Positions 1 through 7,581 of a stretch of 64,000 nucleotides of DNA are shown here, piece by piece (position 1 is the stretch's first letter; every line of letters begins with the position of its first letter). The position numbers and the translations under genes are program-made. The notes below the pieces were generated by a model. That model was not told where the DNA came from, made no database searches, and saw only the letters and a program-made list of their open reading frames with translations. The DNA is from an uncultured Sphaerochaeta sp. GTDB taxonomy: Bacteria; Spirochaetota; Spirochaetia; Sphaerochaetales; Sphaerochaetaceae. The stretch lies in the NCBI RefSeq assembly GCF_963676285.1, contig NZ_OY781063.1:1178001-1242000 (forward strand), given 5' to 3'.

Positions 1-303
1 ATTTATATACCCAGCGCTATGCTCATAACGCAATGTGACGTGATCTTCTGTAACCGCCAGAGCATATCCTTGAGCTCTGAACAACTCTTCGTTTTCGACT
101 TCAATCGACTCCAAGGACGCGACCAAATCAATTTGCAGGGAATGCGCTGTGGTATCACCAAGAATACCTGGATAATTCCAAAAACGTTTATTTGCAATCT
201 CCAGTAACCGTACATCATCAGTACTAATATGCATTGTTGTAAAAAGTGTTGTGAAACCCTCGTTATCAATCAGACGTTTGGGTTCCGGTAATACAGTAAT
301 CAT
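1..303 (-). CDS. Partial N-terminus of a GH20-like beta-N-acetylhexosaminidase
   Basis: The reading frame starts with ATG at 303, preceded by AAAGG six bases upstream, and stays open to the left edge, so only about 100 N-terminal residues are visible. They begin MITVLPEPKRL and end GYALAVTEDHVTLRYEHSAG. A PxPK start, then a small alpha/beta domain ending in GY-L-V-T plus an acidic-G stretch, is the pattern of the non-catalytic N-terminal domain that precedes the TIM barrel in family 20 hexosaminidases. The catalytic DE pair would lie outside the window, so activity cannot be judged. There is no signal peptide. It is the last visible gene of the leftward operon carrying the binding protein and the creatininase-like gene. 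The family call is inferred from the domain pattern only. Confidence 0.5.
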   Translation of the reverse strand, partial: MITVLPEPKRLIDNEGFTTLFTTMHISTDDVRLLEIANKRFWNYPGILGDTTAHSLQIDLVASLESIEVENEELFRAQGYALAVTEDHVTLRYEHSAGYIN

Positions 304-340
304 GTTGTACCTTTCTTAACGTGTTTTGGTTCTTATATAA

Positions 341-366
341 TTGGGCAGAAGAAACCCTCTGCCCAA
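341..366 (-). terminator. Stem-loop after binding-protein gene
   Basis: A perfect 9-bp inverted repeat (TTGGGCAGA / TCTGCCCAA) with an 8-base loop lies 15 bases past the stop of the binding-protein gene and before the next gene on the same strand. There is no long T-run after it (TTATATAAG), so it is more likely a partial terminator or an mRNA-stabilising 3' hairpin than a full stop. Confidence 0.55.
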
Positions 367-381
367 TGTTCCTAAACGATT

Positions 382-1383
382 CTAGAGCCAGGACCAGTTC
401 TGCCAATCGTAGTCAGCAACATTCGCCGGGGTGATAGCTTCCGGTTTTGGAAGGTCCCAAACTTTCTCAAGGGTCTTCTTCTCAACCAATGCCTGGTACA
501 TTGCCTCAGTTGCTTGGTACCCAAGGTCTACTGGGTTCTGGAGAACTTCACCAATCCAACTCTCATTTCCATCGGTAATATAGCTGAGAACATCCTTGTC
601 CCCTGCAATTCCTATGAATTTGATTTCTCGTCGGTTGGCAGCCTTCGCAGCATTATAGGCCCCCACTACCTCAGCATCGTTATGTCCACTGACCACATCA
701 ATGACAGGTTCTCTCTGCAAGACATTTTCCATGAGGCTCTGGGCTGAGTCTCTTGAACCTGCACCAACATCACCTTCTTCAATGATTCTGGCCTTCGGGA
801 ATGAAGCCAATACTACATCCCTAAAACCTTCATACCTGTCAAGCGAAACTTGGCCAGAGGTAGGTCTGCTGATAAAGAGACACACAGGATTCTGTTTGTT
901 CAGGGTCTTGAGATACTCAACAGCAACTTTACCTGCTGTTTCTCCGAGCATCCTCATGTCGTGACCAACAAAGGTCTCCCACACAATATCACTCTCTTTC
1001 TGAGGATTCTGAGCATAGTCACCAATAACAAAGGGAATTCCTTTCGCCACATACTGCTTCATGGTCGGAATTGCTGAGGAAGCATCAGCAGGGAACAAAA
1101 TGATACCTTTTGCGCCACCGGTGACTAGTGCCTCAATATTGTTCAGCATGGTGGATACATCAGAACGAGAATCCTCAAACTGGAAAGTAAAGTTTGCTTC
1201 TGGGTTATCTTTTGCCCACTGCTCACAACCATCAATTACCCCGAGGTACCATGTATAAGCAGACAATTCCATGATGCTTACACCGATTTTTGTTTGATCA
1301 TCAGCCCCTTCTGGTGCACCTTGGGCGAAAACCATTGTGCTCGCCAAAACAAGAACCAGTAATGTAACTACTCCTTTTTTCAT
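382..1383 (-). CDS. Ribose-type periplasmic sugar-binding protein (Peripla_BP_4)
   Basis: A 333-residue substrate-binding protein of the RbsB/Peripla_BP_4 class, which presents sugars to an ABC importer of the CUT2 type. The start is ATG 1383, with AGGAGA just upstream; an in-frame upstream extension lacks a ribosome site. A signal peptide is clear: MKK, hydrophobic VVTLLVLVLASTMVFA, then a likely cut before QGAPEG. There is no lipobox cysteine. The mature part shows the usual pattern: IGVSIMELSAYTW start, then GAKGIILFPADASSAIP, VSGHNDAEVVGAYNA and IKFIGIAGDKD blocks. No permease or ATPase for it lies in the window; they may lie beyond the left edge. It sits downstream of the creatininase-like gene and is followed by a stem-loop. 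Substrate is unknown. Confidence 0.85.
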   Translation of the reverse strand: MKKGVVTLLVLVLASTMVFAQGAPEGADDQTKIGVSIMELSAYTWYLGVIDGCEQWAKDNPEANFTFQFEDSRSDVSTMLNNIEALVTGGAKGIILFPADASSAIPTMKQYVAKGIPFVIGDYAQNPQKESDIVWETFVGHDMRMLGETAGKVAVEYLKTLNKQNPVCLFISRPTSGQVSLDRYEGFRDVVLASFPKARIIEEGDVGAGSRDSAQSLMENVLQREPVIDVVSGHNDAEVVGAYNAAKAANRREIKFIGIAGDKDVLSYITDGNESWIGEVLQNPVDLGYQATEAMYQALVEKKTLEKVWDLPKPEAITPANVADYDWQNWSWL

Positions 1384-1451
1384 ATTGCTCTCCTTTTTTT
1401 CCTGTTTCCAGGATATTGATTCTATATGTCTACAACATATAATTTTCACAT

Positions 1452-2189
1452 TCAGACTATGGTCTCTCGTAACCAATCAAGCACACAGGAAACCATATGA
1501 CCTCCGAGCTCTGTGCTTGCTTCAACAGCATTTTGCGCAAACCACTCGGTATTCCTCTCGCACAAGGAGAGGTCTACGTTCTCAGGGTATGTGCCCATCA
1601 TCAAGGAGGTTTCCCATTTGCCGGCATGATCAAAACCCCCGCAGGCATGCTGCGCTTCTTTACCGATCAACGGCACTACTTTTATATAGGAGAAGGGGTC
1701 ATCGCCGGACCCAAGATTCTCATAGTAATCCTTGAAGCTGTTACTCCCCCACCAACCTCTTCCTCTTGTCTCTTCCATATACTCCATGATTACTTTCTTT
1801 GCAGCCTTATGGCAGGAGATAGTCATCGGCATCAGGACATCTTCTTCTGTCTGGTGGTGGACCATGAGGTAGATATTCTTGTTCCCACCATAGATGAGTG
1901 ATTTCAATACAGCATAAAGGTATTGGGTGTGGGCATCTTCATCAACATGGATTGTCCCGGTTTCAGGACCCCCAACAGCATATGAGGCAACCCCGTACCA
2001 AATCGGTGGCATTACAACGATTTCTCTCTCTTTCTCCAATTCTCTCAAGCATCCATTGATCACCATCGTGTCTGTACCACAGGACGCATGATGCGCATGG
2101 TATTCAATAGTTCCGATGGGGATGATGAAGGGAACATTCCGTTTCTTGGCATCCTCAATCTGGTCGAAAAACATATCAATCAATTGCAT
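1452..2189 (-). CDS. Creatininase-family amidohydrolase
   Basis: A 245-residue member of the creatininase/FAPy-deformylase family (PF02633), cytoplasmic metal-dependent amidohydrolases acting on cyclic or formyl amides. The N-terminal metal motif GTIEYHAHHASCGTDT gives likely ligands E29, H31 and D40, equivalent to E34/H36/D45 in creatininase. VHHQTEED replaces the usual NGHGGN region but keeps His and Glu. GFDHAGKWETS near residue 185-195 is the conserved HAGEWETS block. The length matches the family. It is preceded nine bases upstream by the ASRT-like gene and followed by the binding protein, so it is co-transcribed. Creatinine as actual substrate is not implied; the altered NGHGGN motif suggests another amide. 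Confidence 0.85.
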   Translation of the reverse strand: MQLIDMFFDQIEDAKKRNVPFIIPIGTIEYHAHHASCGTDTMVINGCLRELEKEREIVVMPPIWYGVASYAVGGPETGTIHVDEDAHTQYLYAVLKSLIYGGNKNIYLMVHHQTEEDVLMPMTISCHKAAKKVIMEYMEETRGRGWWGSNSFKDYYENLGSGDDPFSYIKVVPLIGKEAQHACGGFDHAGKWETSLMMGTYPENVDLSLCERNTEWFAQNAVEASTELGGHMVSCVLDWLRETIV

Positions 2190-2198
2190 TCTTTCCTC

Positions 2199-2558
2199 CT
2201 ATTCACAGTACCCAGGAGTTGTATAGAAACTCACATTGCGGGGTTCGGCTCTCCCATATTGGGCTACCACAGGTACATCACTCTCCAATAGGATTGCATA
2301 TTGTTCCCCGATGGTCGCTGTATGACCAGAGAAATCCTTATCTTCATTGGTCCGGAGACATCGAACTCGTTTAGCACCCACAGAAACTGTAATATTTTCA
2401 ACCGGATCCTTATCAACATAAAGCAAGGTAATCGAAATGCATGCTTCTTGGTCTCCAAGGTTGGCAATGATGATAGATTCATGTCCTGGGATTGGGTTAT
2501 TTCCTATGGGAGGCAACTCTGCATCAGGAAAGACCCACACTTTTTTTCCGTAGTCCAC
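2199..2558 (-). CDS. Sensory rhodopsin transducer (ASRT) family protein
   Basis: 119 residues matching the Anabaena sensory rhodopsin transducer family (PF07100) along the whole length: GKKVWVFPDAELPP at the start, then HESIIIANLGDQEA, ISITLLYVDKDPVENITVSV, RVRCLRTN and ESDVPVVAQYGRAEPR. These are small all-beta proteins. The Anabaena member couples a rhodopsin to gene control, but most homologues occur without a rhodopsin and next to carbohydrate genes. The start is GTG 2558, with AGGAG six or seven bases before it; an overlapping ATG two bases upstream is out of frame. No rhodopsin gene is present. As first gene of the leftward operon it more likely binds a ligand or assists the amidohydrolase. 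Role inferred. Confidence 0.8.
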   Translation of the reverse strand: MDYGKKVWVFPDAELPPIGNNPIPGHESIIIANLGDQEACISITLLYVDKDPVENITVSVGAKRVRCLRTNEDKDFSGHTATIGEQYAILLESDVPVVAQYGRAEPRNVSFYTTPGYCE

Positions 2559-2653
2559 ATTCGACTCCTTAAATGCTTAGCATAATCATTTCTCTCATGC
2601 TATTTATTGTAGGCTTTAAGAAATACATTCGATACATTTTTCAAGTCAAATGT

Positions 2654-2682
2654 AGTATAGAAACGGATTTTTGAATTTGCAA
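2654..2682 (-). promoter_or_regulatory. Sigma70-type promoter of the leftward operon
   Basis: Reading the minus strand, TTGCAA (2677-2682) is followed after exactly 17 bases by TATACT (2654-2659). It lies about 95 bases upstream of the GTG of the ASRT-like gene, in an AT-rich divergent intergenic region. Confidence 0.45.
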
Positions 2683-2713
2683 GAAAACAATAGCTGTACT
2701 AATTATTTTTTCA

Positions 2714-2743
2714 TTAAATCGTTTCAATATATTTTAGTATAAT
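2714..2743 (+). promoter_or_regulatory. LacI-type operator overlapping a rightward promoter
   Basis: TTAAATCGTTTCAA (2714-2727) is an imperfect palindrome centred on CG, the usual shape of LacI-family operators. A perfect -10 box TATAAT follows at 2738-2743, so the operator covers the -35 position. It serves the gene starting at 2820. The LacI-type fusion regulator encoded at the end of this divergon is the natural candidate to bind it. Confidence 0.35.
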
Positions 2744-2819
2744 TAATCGCTATATTTCTTGTGCATTCAAAATAGCACCATTACAATGCCACTACAGTGA
2801 TACTATGAAGGAATATTTC

Positions 2820-3863
2820 ATGAAATTGCATGTAACTAAAGCCCAATTCACCTCAACAGAGACATTGCTTCTTGAGAGTGATACTGTTCGTATTTCTACC
2901 TTTATCTTTAGAACAGGTGTGGAAGCTGTCCGTATTTCAATCGGGATTGGAACCTTTGTTTGGTTACCATTCTTTGGACAGAGCCTCTGGAGCTGGGAAA
3001 TTGGTGGTATTGAACAGAAATTCAAGGGATTTGTATCTGAACCTGATTACGCTGCCAGAAACTTCCTGCATAATTATGGAGCTCTCATGATCCACTGTGG
3101 CATTACTGCAATGGGCAACCCAAGCAAGGACGACACCCATCTCCATCATGGAGAGTTGCCTCTTGCAAAATATGACAGCGCCTGGATTGAGTTCTCTGAT
3201 GGACCGTTCCCAATATCATTACATGGGAGTTATCAATATACAGTTCCTTTCATTGCCTCATATGAATTCTCCCCTTCCCTCAGGATTTCCGAGACAGGTA
3301 CCTCTGTATTGGTTGATTCACAGCTGAAGAACCTACAGAGAACACCAATGGAATACATGTATCTCAATCATCTGAATCTCTCATTGGACCATGTCACTGA
3401 GTTGCAGTATGGAATTGATGAATTCAACAAGAACACAGTAACAGTACTCGATGAAACCATTCCCGGTGTGGTTGATGACCCCGCTCGTTTCTTACACCCG
3501 TCGAAGATTCCCACGATCAGTCCTGAACTTGTGGCGATCATGAAGAATAAGCCAGAACATGGAGATGTGTGTGTAAATACAATGCTTCGTGAGAATCATC
3601 AGAGGATTTGGGTCGCAACAAATACCTCTACACTCGATCACACAGTTGCTTGGCTGACCAAGACGCTGGACCGCTCAGCCTGTGGGTTCAGCCTACCTGC
3701 AACAGCAGGTCCTAGAGGGAAAACAGCTGAAACCAAGCAAGGAAATATGAAACTACTTGAACCGGGTAATTCAGTAAGATTCCAGTTTGCATTTGGGTTA
3801 GATGAAAACCCAGAAAGTAAATCATTACAGACAGCAATTACTATGTTAGGAGGAATTGTATGA
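2820..3863 (+). CDS. DUF4432 family protein (aldose-1-epimerase-like fold)
   Basis: A 347-residue cytoplasmic protein of the DUF4432 family, which has the galactose-mutarotase beta-supersandwich fold. Recognisable blocks are HNYGALMIHCGITAMGNP, DDTHLHHGELP and the AWIEF strand, where histidines would line the sugar pocket. The start was set at 2820 because AAGGAA lies seven bases upstream, whereas the in-frame ATG at 2805 has no ribosome site. The stop overlaps the next start (ATGA), so both genes are translationally coupled. Homologues sit in sugar-catabolic operons, and a role in anomer conversion or recognition of an unusual sugar is inferred. It is first in the rightward operon from the divergent promoter region. 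Confidence 0.75.
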   Translation: MKLHVTKAQFTSTETLLLESDTVRISTFIFRTGVEAVRISIGIGTFVWLPFFGQSLWSWEIGGIEQKFKGFVSEPDYAARNFLHNYGALMIHCGITAMGNPSKDDTHLHHGELPLAKYDSAWIEFSDGPFPISLHGSYQYTVPFIASYEFSPSLRISETGTSVLVDSQLKNLQRTPMEYMYLNHLNLSLDHVTELQYGIDEFNKNTVTVLDETIPGVVDDPARFLHPSKIPTISPELVAIMKNKPEHGDVCVNTMLRENHQRIWVATNTSTLDHTVAWLTKTLDRSACGFSLPATAGPRGKTAETKQGNMKLLEPGNSVRFQFAFGLDENPESKSLQTAITMLGGIV

Positions 3864-5032
3864 TGGACAGGGTCAGGATCCCAGAAGAAGAGTACTTCGG
3901 GAGAATCAAGAAAGCTTCTAAGTTGATGGAAGAAGCTGGATTGGATGTTTTGGTCACTCACTGCAATGAAGCAGACTATTCATTCGTGCGGTATTTTACG
4001 AACTACTGGCCACTTTTCGAAACTGCAGGGGTGGCTATTGGACGAGATGGAAAAGCTGCTTTGATGGTAGGTCCTGAAAGCTCAAAGTACGCTGCTGACA
4101 GGAGCGTGCTCAAAGACATCTTCACCTTGTTGGAGTATCGAGAATCAGCAGATCCTGCCTATCCTGAAGCAAAAGTAAGTACATACAAAGATGTGTTTGA
4201 GTTTCTCGGAGTGAAAGGAAGCAATCTACGCATTGGTATTGCTGGATACCTGGTTACCAACCCCATTCAGCTTGAAGGTTTGAAAAGATGTTTCCCGAAT
4301 GCCGAAATTATCAGGAATGAAGAGATTGTCCGATCACTCAGAATGATTAAATCTGTCAATGAGCTTGCCTGTATGCAAAGAGGGTTCGACATTGTAAAGA
4401 AAGCCACTGAGGCAGTTATGGCTGAAATCCGCCCAGGAGTAACTGAGCTCCAGATGGTTGGTATCGCACAGAAATGTATCTATGAACATGGAGCTGAATA
4501 CGAAGGGCTTCCCATGTATGTATTCAGCGAAAAATCGACCAGTCATGCCATCTCCCGTTCTACCTATCGAACCATTGAAAAAGGAGACCTGGTACAGTTG
4601 AACCTTTCGGCAAAGATAGAGGGATACAGTCCAAGTATCGGGATGCCAATCAGTATGGGACCACTTGTTGGTGAGAAGCGTGACTTGGTTGAATTTTGCC
4701 TCTCCATGCATAACTGGACACTGGAGCAGGTGAAAGTAGGAGCTGAAGCATCCAAAATTGCCAAGGATTTCTATGCCAAAGCTGTTGAAGCCAGGATGCA
4801 GGACTACTTTGTATACGGACCATGTCATGGAACCGGTATGATCGAGGTAGAGGCTCCTTGGATGGAAACCTCTTCCAACTATAAGCTTCAGGAAAACATG
4901 ACATTCCAAGTAGACACGTATTTTTCGGCAGAAAAGTTCGGTTGCAGGTGGGAAACAGGAATTTGCGTAAAACCTGGAAAATCTTTGTTGCTCAGTGAAC
5001 CTCTTGGAAAGATTTATGAAATCCCATGCTAA
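3860..5032 (+). CDS. Creatinase-like M24 pita-bread protein lacking metal ligands
   Basis: A 390-residue protein with a creatinase N-terminal domain (about 1-150) and an M24 pita-bread domain (about 160-380). M24 aminopeptidases use two Asp, one His and two Glu as metal ligands. Here the first Asp is N248 (LNLS) and the second is S259 (YSPSIG), so a dinuclear metal site cannot form. His229 (TSHAIS) and E365 (RWETG) are kept, as is HGTGMIEVEAP. This matches creatinase, which also lacks the metal and uses His232, Glu262 and Glu358. It overlaps the DUF4432 gene by ATGA and faces a creatininase-like gene across the divergent promoter. A metal-free C-N hydrolase on a guanidino or amide compound is inferred. 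Confidence 0.8.
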   Translation: MMDRVRIPEEEYFGRIKKASKLMEEAGLDVLVTHCNEADYSFVRYFTNYWPLFETAGVAIGRDGKAALMVGPESSKYAADRSVLKDIFTLLEYRESADPAYPEAKVSTYKDVFEFLGVKGSNLRIGIAGYLVTNPIQLEGLKRCFPNAEIIRNEEIVRSLRMIKSVNELACMQRGFDIVKKATEAVMAEIRPGVTELQMVGIAQKCIYEHGAEYEGLPMYVFSEKSTSHAISRSTYRTIEKGDLVQLNLSAKIEGYSPSIGMPISMGPLVGEKRDLVEFCLSMHNWTLEQVKVGAEASKIAKDFYAKAVEARMQDYFVYGPCHGTGMIEVEAPWMETSSNYKLQENMTFQVDTYFSAEKFGCRWETGICVKPGKSLLLSEPLGKIYEIPC

Positions 5033-5060
5033 TATGGTAATGTAGAAGGGCTAATACGAA

Positions 5061-5095
5061 GAAACACCCTGTAACCAAAGGTCACGGGGTGTTTC
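5061..5095 (+). terminator. Rho-independent-like hairpin after the M24 gene
   Basis: A long hairpin 29 bases past the stop: GAAACACCC pairs with GGGTGTTTC, extended by TGT and further pairs towards an AAA loop. The following bases (ATAGCTTTC) hold only a short T-run. It probably ends the DUF4432-M24 transcript and separates it from the regulator gene. Confidence 0.55.
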
Positions 5096-5166
5096 ATAGC
5101 TTTCTAGGACATATGGAAAATCAAACAGAATATTGGTAAGTAGGATACTTTTGGTTCATCACATCT

Positions 5167-5180
5167 TGTTATCGACAACA
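5167..5180 (+). promoter_or_regulatory. Candidate LacI-type operator before the fusion regulator
   Basis: TGTTATCGACAACA is a near-perfect 14-bp palindrome centred on CG, about 43 bases before the regulator start. LacI-family proteins often repress their own gene through such a site. Its sequence is not the same as the one at 2714-2727, so a single binding specificity is unproven. Confidence 0.35.
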
Positions 5181-5222
5181 TTTCCCTACTGATTTATCAT
5201 TACTATAGCAATGGAGAGGTGC

Positions 5223-7487
5223 ATGGCAACGATCAAGGATGTTTCAATATTAGCAGGTGTTTCGATTGGAACTGTTTCCAATTACCTTAACAAATCGAAA
5301 CCGGTGAGTCCCGAAACGGCCAAGCGGATCGCCTCTGCAATTGACCAGACTGCATATAAGCCAAACTATCTTGCAAAGAACCTGAGAACCAAGCAATACA
5401 ATGATATTGGTGTGTTGCTCCCAAATTTTGAAGATAACTACTATATCAAGGTATTGGAAGGAATCGAGAGTGTGTTCCGTGACACACCATACATCATCAA
5501 TCTTGCACTTTCCAATGAACGAAAAGATTATGAGAAATCCTGTATTGAAACGTTTGCAAAGAAACAGATTTGCGGCTTGATCGTCTTCACCTCAATTCCT
5601 GATGAATGGAAAAAGTACTACGAAACATTCATAGAGCGAAACATCCCCTTGGTCCTCATAGACCGCAAGATGGAGGGACTGGAATGTAGTTTTGTCATGA
5701 ATGATAATTATACTACCCTCTTGGAGCTCACCAGAGCACTTATCAAAGACGAGAAGAAGAACTTATTCTTATTTACTGGTCCAGAGAAATATTACTGCGA
5801 ATCAGAATGCATCAGGGGCTTTTCAACTGCATTTGAACATGCTGCAATGGAAATTCCCAAGAACCATATCATTACGCCACTACTGAGCAAGGAAGACACG
5901 TTCAGAGCTGTCGTCAGTATGTCCAGTATTCTCAAAGAACAAAAACCTGATGCCATCCTTACCACCTCGGAGAACAAGGCAAAAGGTATTATTGAGAGCC
6001 TATTGTTCCTAGGGTATTCCCAAGATGATATTCCCGTTGTCACGCTGGGAGAGGAACACTGGAACTCCCTCACCTACAGTGATGCCTCTCTCTCCACACT
6101 GAGACCAGCAATCAAGATCGGATCAACAGCTGCATCAATACTTGTGGATGAGATTGAGCGCCCAGTTCTTGAAAGCAAAAACATTATTTTCTCAGACCGG
6201 ATAACCGGAGACACTATAGAGAACCATCACCTGTTTGGAATACAGGAGAGGCCAAAGCAGTTCAGTGGCACAGATTTGAATGTGCTGATGCTCGACACCA
6301 CCCAGACCCATGCACTTATCAGCATTCTAGACAATTTCTCTGCACATTTTGGTTTTAAGCCCAAGATATCTGTCATTTCTCACCAAAAATTACTTGAGAA
6401 GATATTGGAAGAAAAACAAAATCCTCAAACACAGGGACAAAGTGATGTCATCATGTATGATATCCCTTGGCTGGAAACACTGGTACAAAACGAGATTCTT
6501 GCCGATATCACCGACAAGACACGGGACTCAGAAAAATACAATGAACTATTTTTCCCGAATTCTGCAGAGTTTTTCGGCCAATGGAAAGATAATGTATATG
6601 GACTTCCGTTTATGTATGCCCCACAGATTTTATACTACCGAAAAGACCTTTTCGAAGATGAAACCAACCAAGCCGCCTATAGAAAGAAATTCCGTACTGC
6701 ATTGAAACCTCCAAAGACATGGAAAGAGTTCAATGCCATAGCACAGTTCTTCACCGTACATTCGGATTCCATTAACTACGGAACTTCCTTCCCTGCGGCC
6801 TATCCTGAATGCCTCGCACCTGAGATCTTCCTAAGGTTGCTTTCTTTCAATAAGGATAATCCTCTTACGAAAGCTTCGACCAATCTTCTTCTAAATAACC
6901 AGAACGTACTCAAGAGCTATGTTGCAACACTTCGTTTGTTGAAATATGTCAAACCCAATTATCTGGAATCTAATGAAGAGAGTGTGGTCAAGGATTTTCT
7001 CTGCGGAGAGACGGCAATGGTTATCACCTATCCTTCATTCTTTAATAAGATTGCCCTTCAAACTGACCAAGTTATCAAAGAAGAGAATATTGGATACAGT
7101 GAAATTCCTGGGGGTATACCAATCCTTGGTGGATGGGGCCTTGGGATCAGCTCAAGCAGCACAAAGAAAGCACAAGCATTTGAATTCATCAAATGGGCAT
7201 GCATGGACACCATTAGCTCATATTTTGCAGTCCTAGGAGGATTTTCTGCGGTACGCAAGACCTATCTCAATGACGAGTTGGCGAAGCTCTATCCTTGGTT
7301 CCCTCTTTACTGTTCATCATACAAATATGGGAAACCCATTATTCCACCTACAAATACAGAGGGTAAGGTTATTCCGCAGAATAAGATTGATACCATCATA
7401 TGTAATTGGTTCTACCAACTGATGGAAAAAGAGATTGATGTACAAGTGGCTATTCGTAATACACAGGAAGAACTAGCTGCATTGTAG
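5223..7487 (+). CDS. LacI regulator fused to an extracellular-type solute-binding domain
   Basis: A 754-residue protein. Residues 1-60 form a LacI helix-turn-helix with hinge (MATIKDVSILAGVSIGTVSNYL, then AYKPNYLAKNLRT). Residues about 60-330 form the periplasmic-binding-like effector domain of LacI repressors. Residues about 345-754 form a second binding-protein domain of the SBP_bac_1 type: DVIMYDIPWLETLV, YGLPFMYAPQILYYRKDLF, PKTWKEFNAIAQFF, GETAMVITYPSF and GGWGLGISSSSTKKAQAFEFIKW. LacI proteins are normally near 340 residues, so this one is doubled. There is no signal peptide, so the second domain senses a ligand in the cytoplasm. The start ATG 5223 follows GGAGAGG. It probably controls the divergent creatinase/creatininase-like locus. 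Whether one or two ligands are sensed is unknown. Confidence 0.85.
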   Translation: MATIKDVSILAGVSIGTVSNYLNKSKPVSPETAKRIASAIDQTAYKPNYLAKNLRTKQYNDIGVLLPNFEDNYYIKVLEGIESVFRDTPYIINLALSNERKDYEKSCIETFAKKQICGLIVFTSIPDEWKKYYETFIERNIPLVLIDRKMEGLECSFVMNDNYTTLLELTRALIKDEKKNLFLFTGPEKYYCESECIRGFSTAFEHAAMEIPKNHIITPLLSKEDTFRAVVSMSSILKEQKPDAILTTSENKAKGIIESLLFLGYSQDDIPVVTLGEEHWNSLTYSDASLSTLRPAIKIGSTAASILVDEIERPVLESKNIIFSDRITGDTIENHHLFGIQERPKQFSGTDLNVLMLDTTQTHALISILDNFSAHFGFKPKISVISHQKLLEKILEEKQNPQTQGQSDVIMYDIPWLETLVQNEILADITDKTRDSEKYNELFFPNSAEFFGQWKDNVYGLPFMYAPQILYYRKDLFEDETNQAAYRKKFRTALKPPKTWKEFNAIAQFFTVHSDSINYGTSFPAAYPECLAPEIFLRLLSFNKDNPLTKASTNLLLNNQNVLKSYVATLRLLKYVKPNYLESNEESVVKDFLCGETAMVITYPSFFNKIALQTDQVIKEENIGYSEIPGGIPILGGWGLGISSSSTKKAQAFEFIKWACMDTISSYFAVLGGFSAVRKTYLNDELAKLYPWFPLYCSSYKYGKPIIPPTNTEGKVIPQNKIDTIICNWFYQLMEKEIDVQVAIRNTQEELAAL

Positions 7488-7532
7488 AGAAACGTACTGA
7501 TTAACCACTTGATTAATCAAAAACCACATGGT

Positions 7533-7576
7533 TACTCGTTTTTTAAAATCACGTTTTCCTTTAAAACGTACGAGTA
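7533..7576. terminator. Bidirectional terminator between convergent genes
   Basis: TACTCGT (7533-7539) pairs with ACGAGTA (7570-7576), and inner T-rich and A-rich arms (TTTTAAA / TTTAAAA) extend the stem with a bulge. It lies between the ends of two convergent genes and offers T-runs on both strands. Confidence 0.5.
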
Positions 7577-7581
7577 AACAA

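Noticed and set aside
2580..2650. Direct repeat ATACATTCG-ATACAT as an operator
   Set aside because: Not palindromic, and too short to separate from chance in AT-rich DNA.
2805..2819. Five-residue longer start of the DUF4432 protein
   Set aside because: The AAGGAA ribosome site lies inside this stretch and serves ATG 2820.
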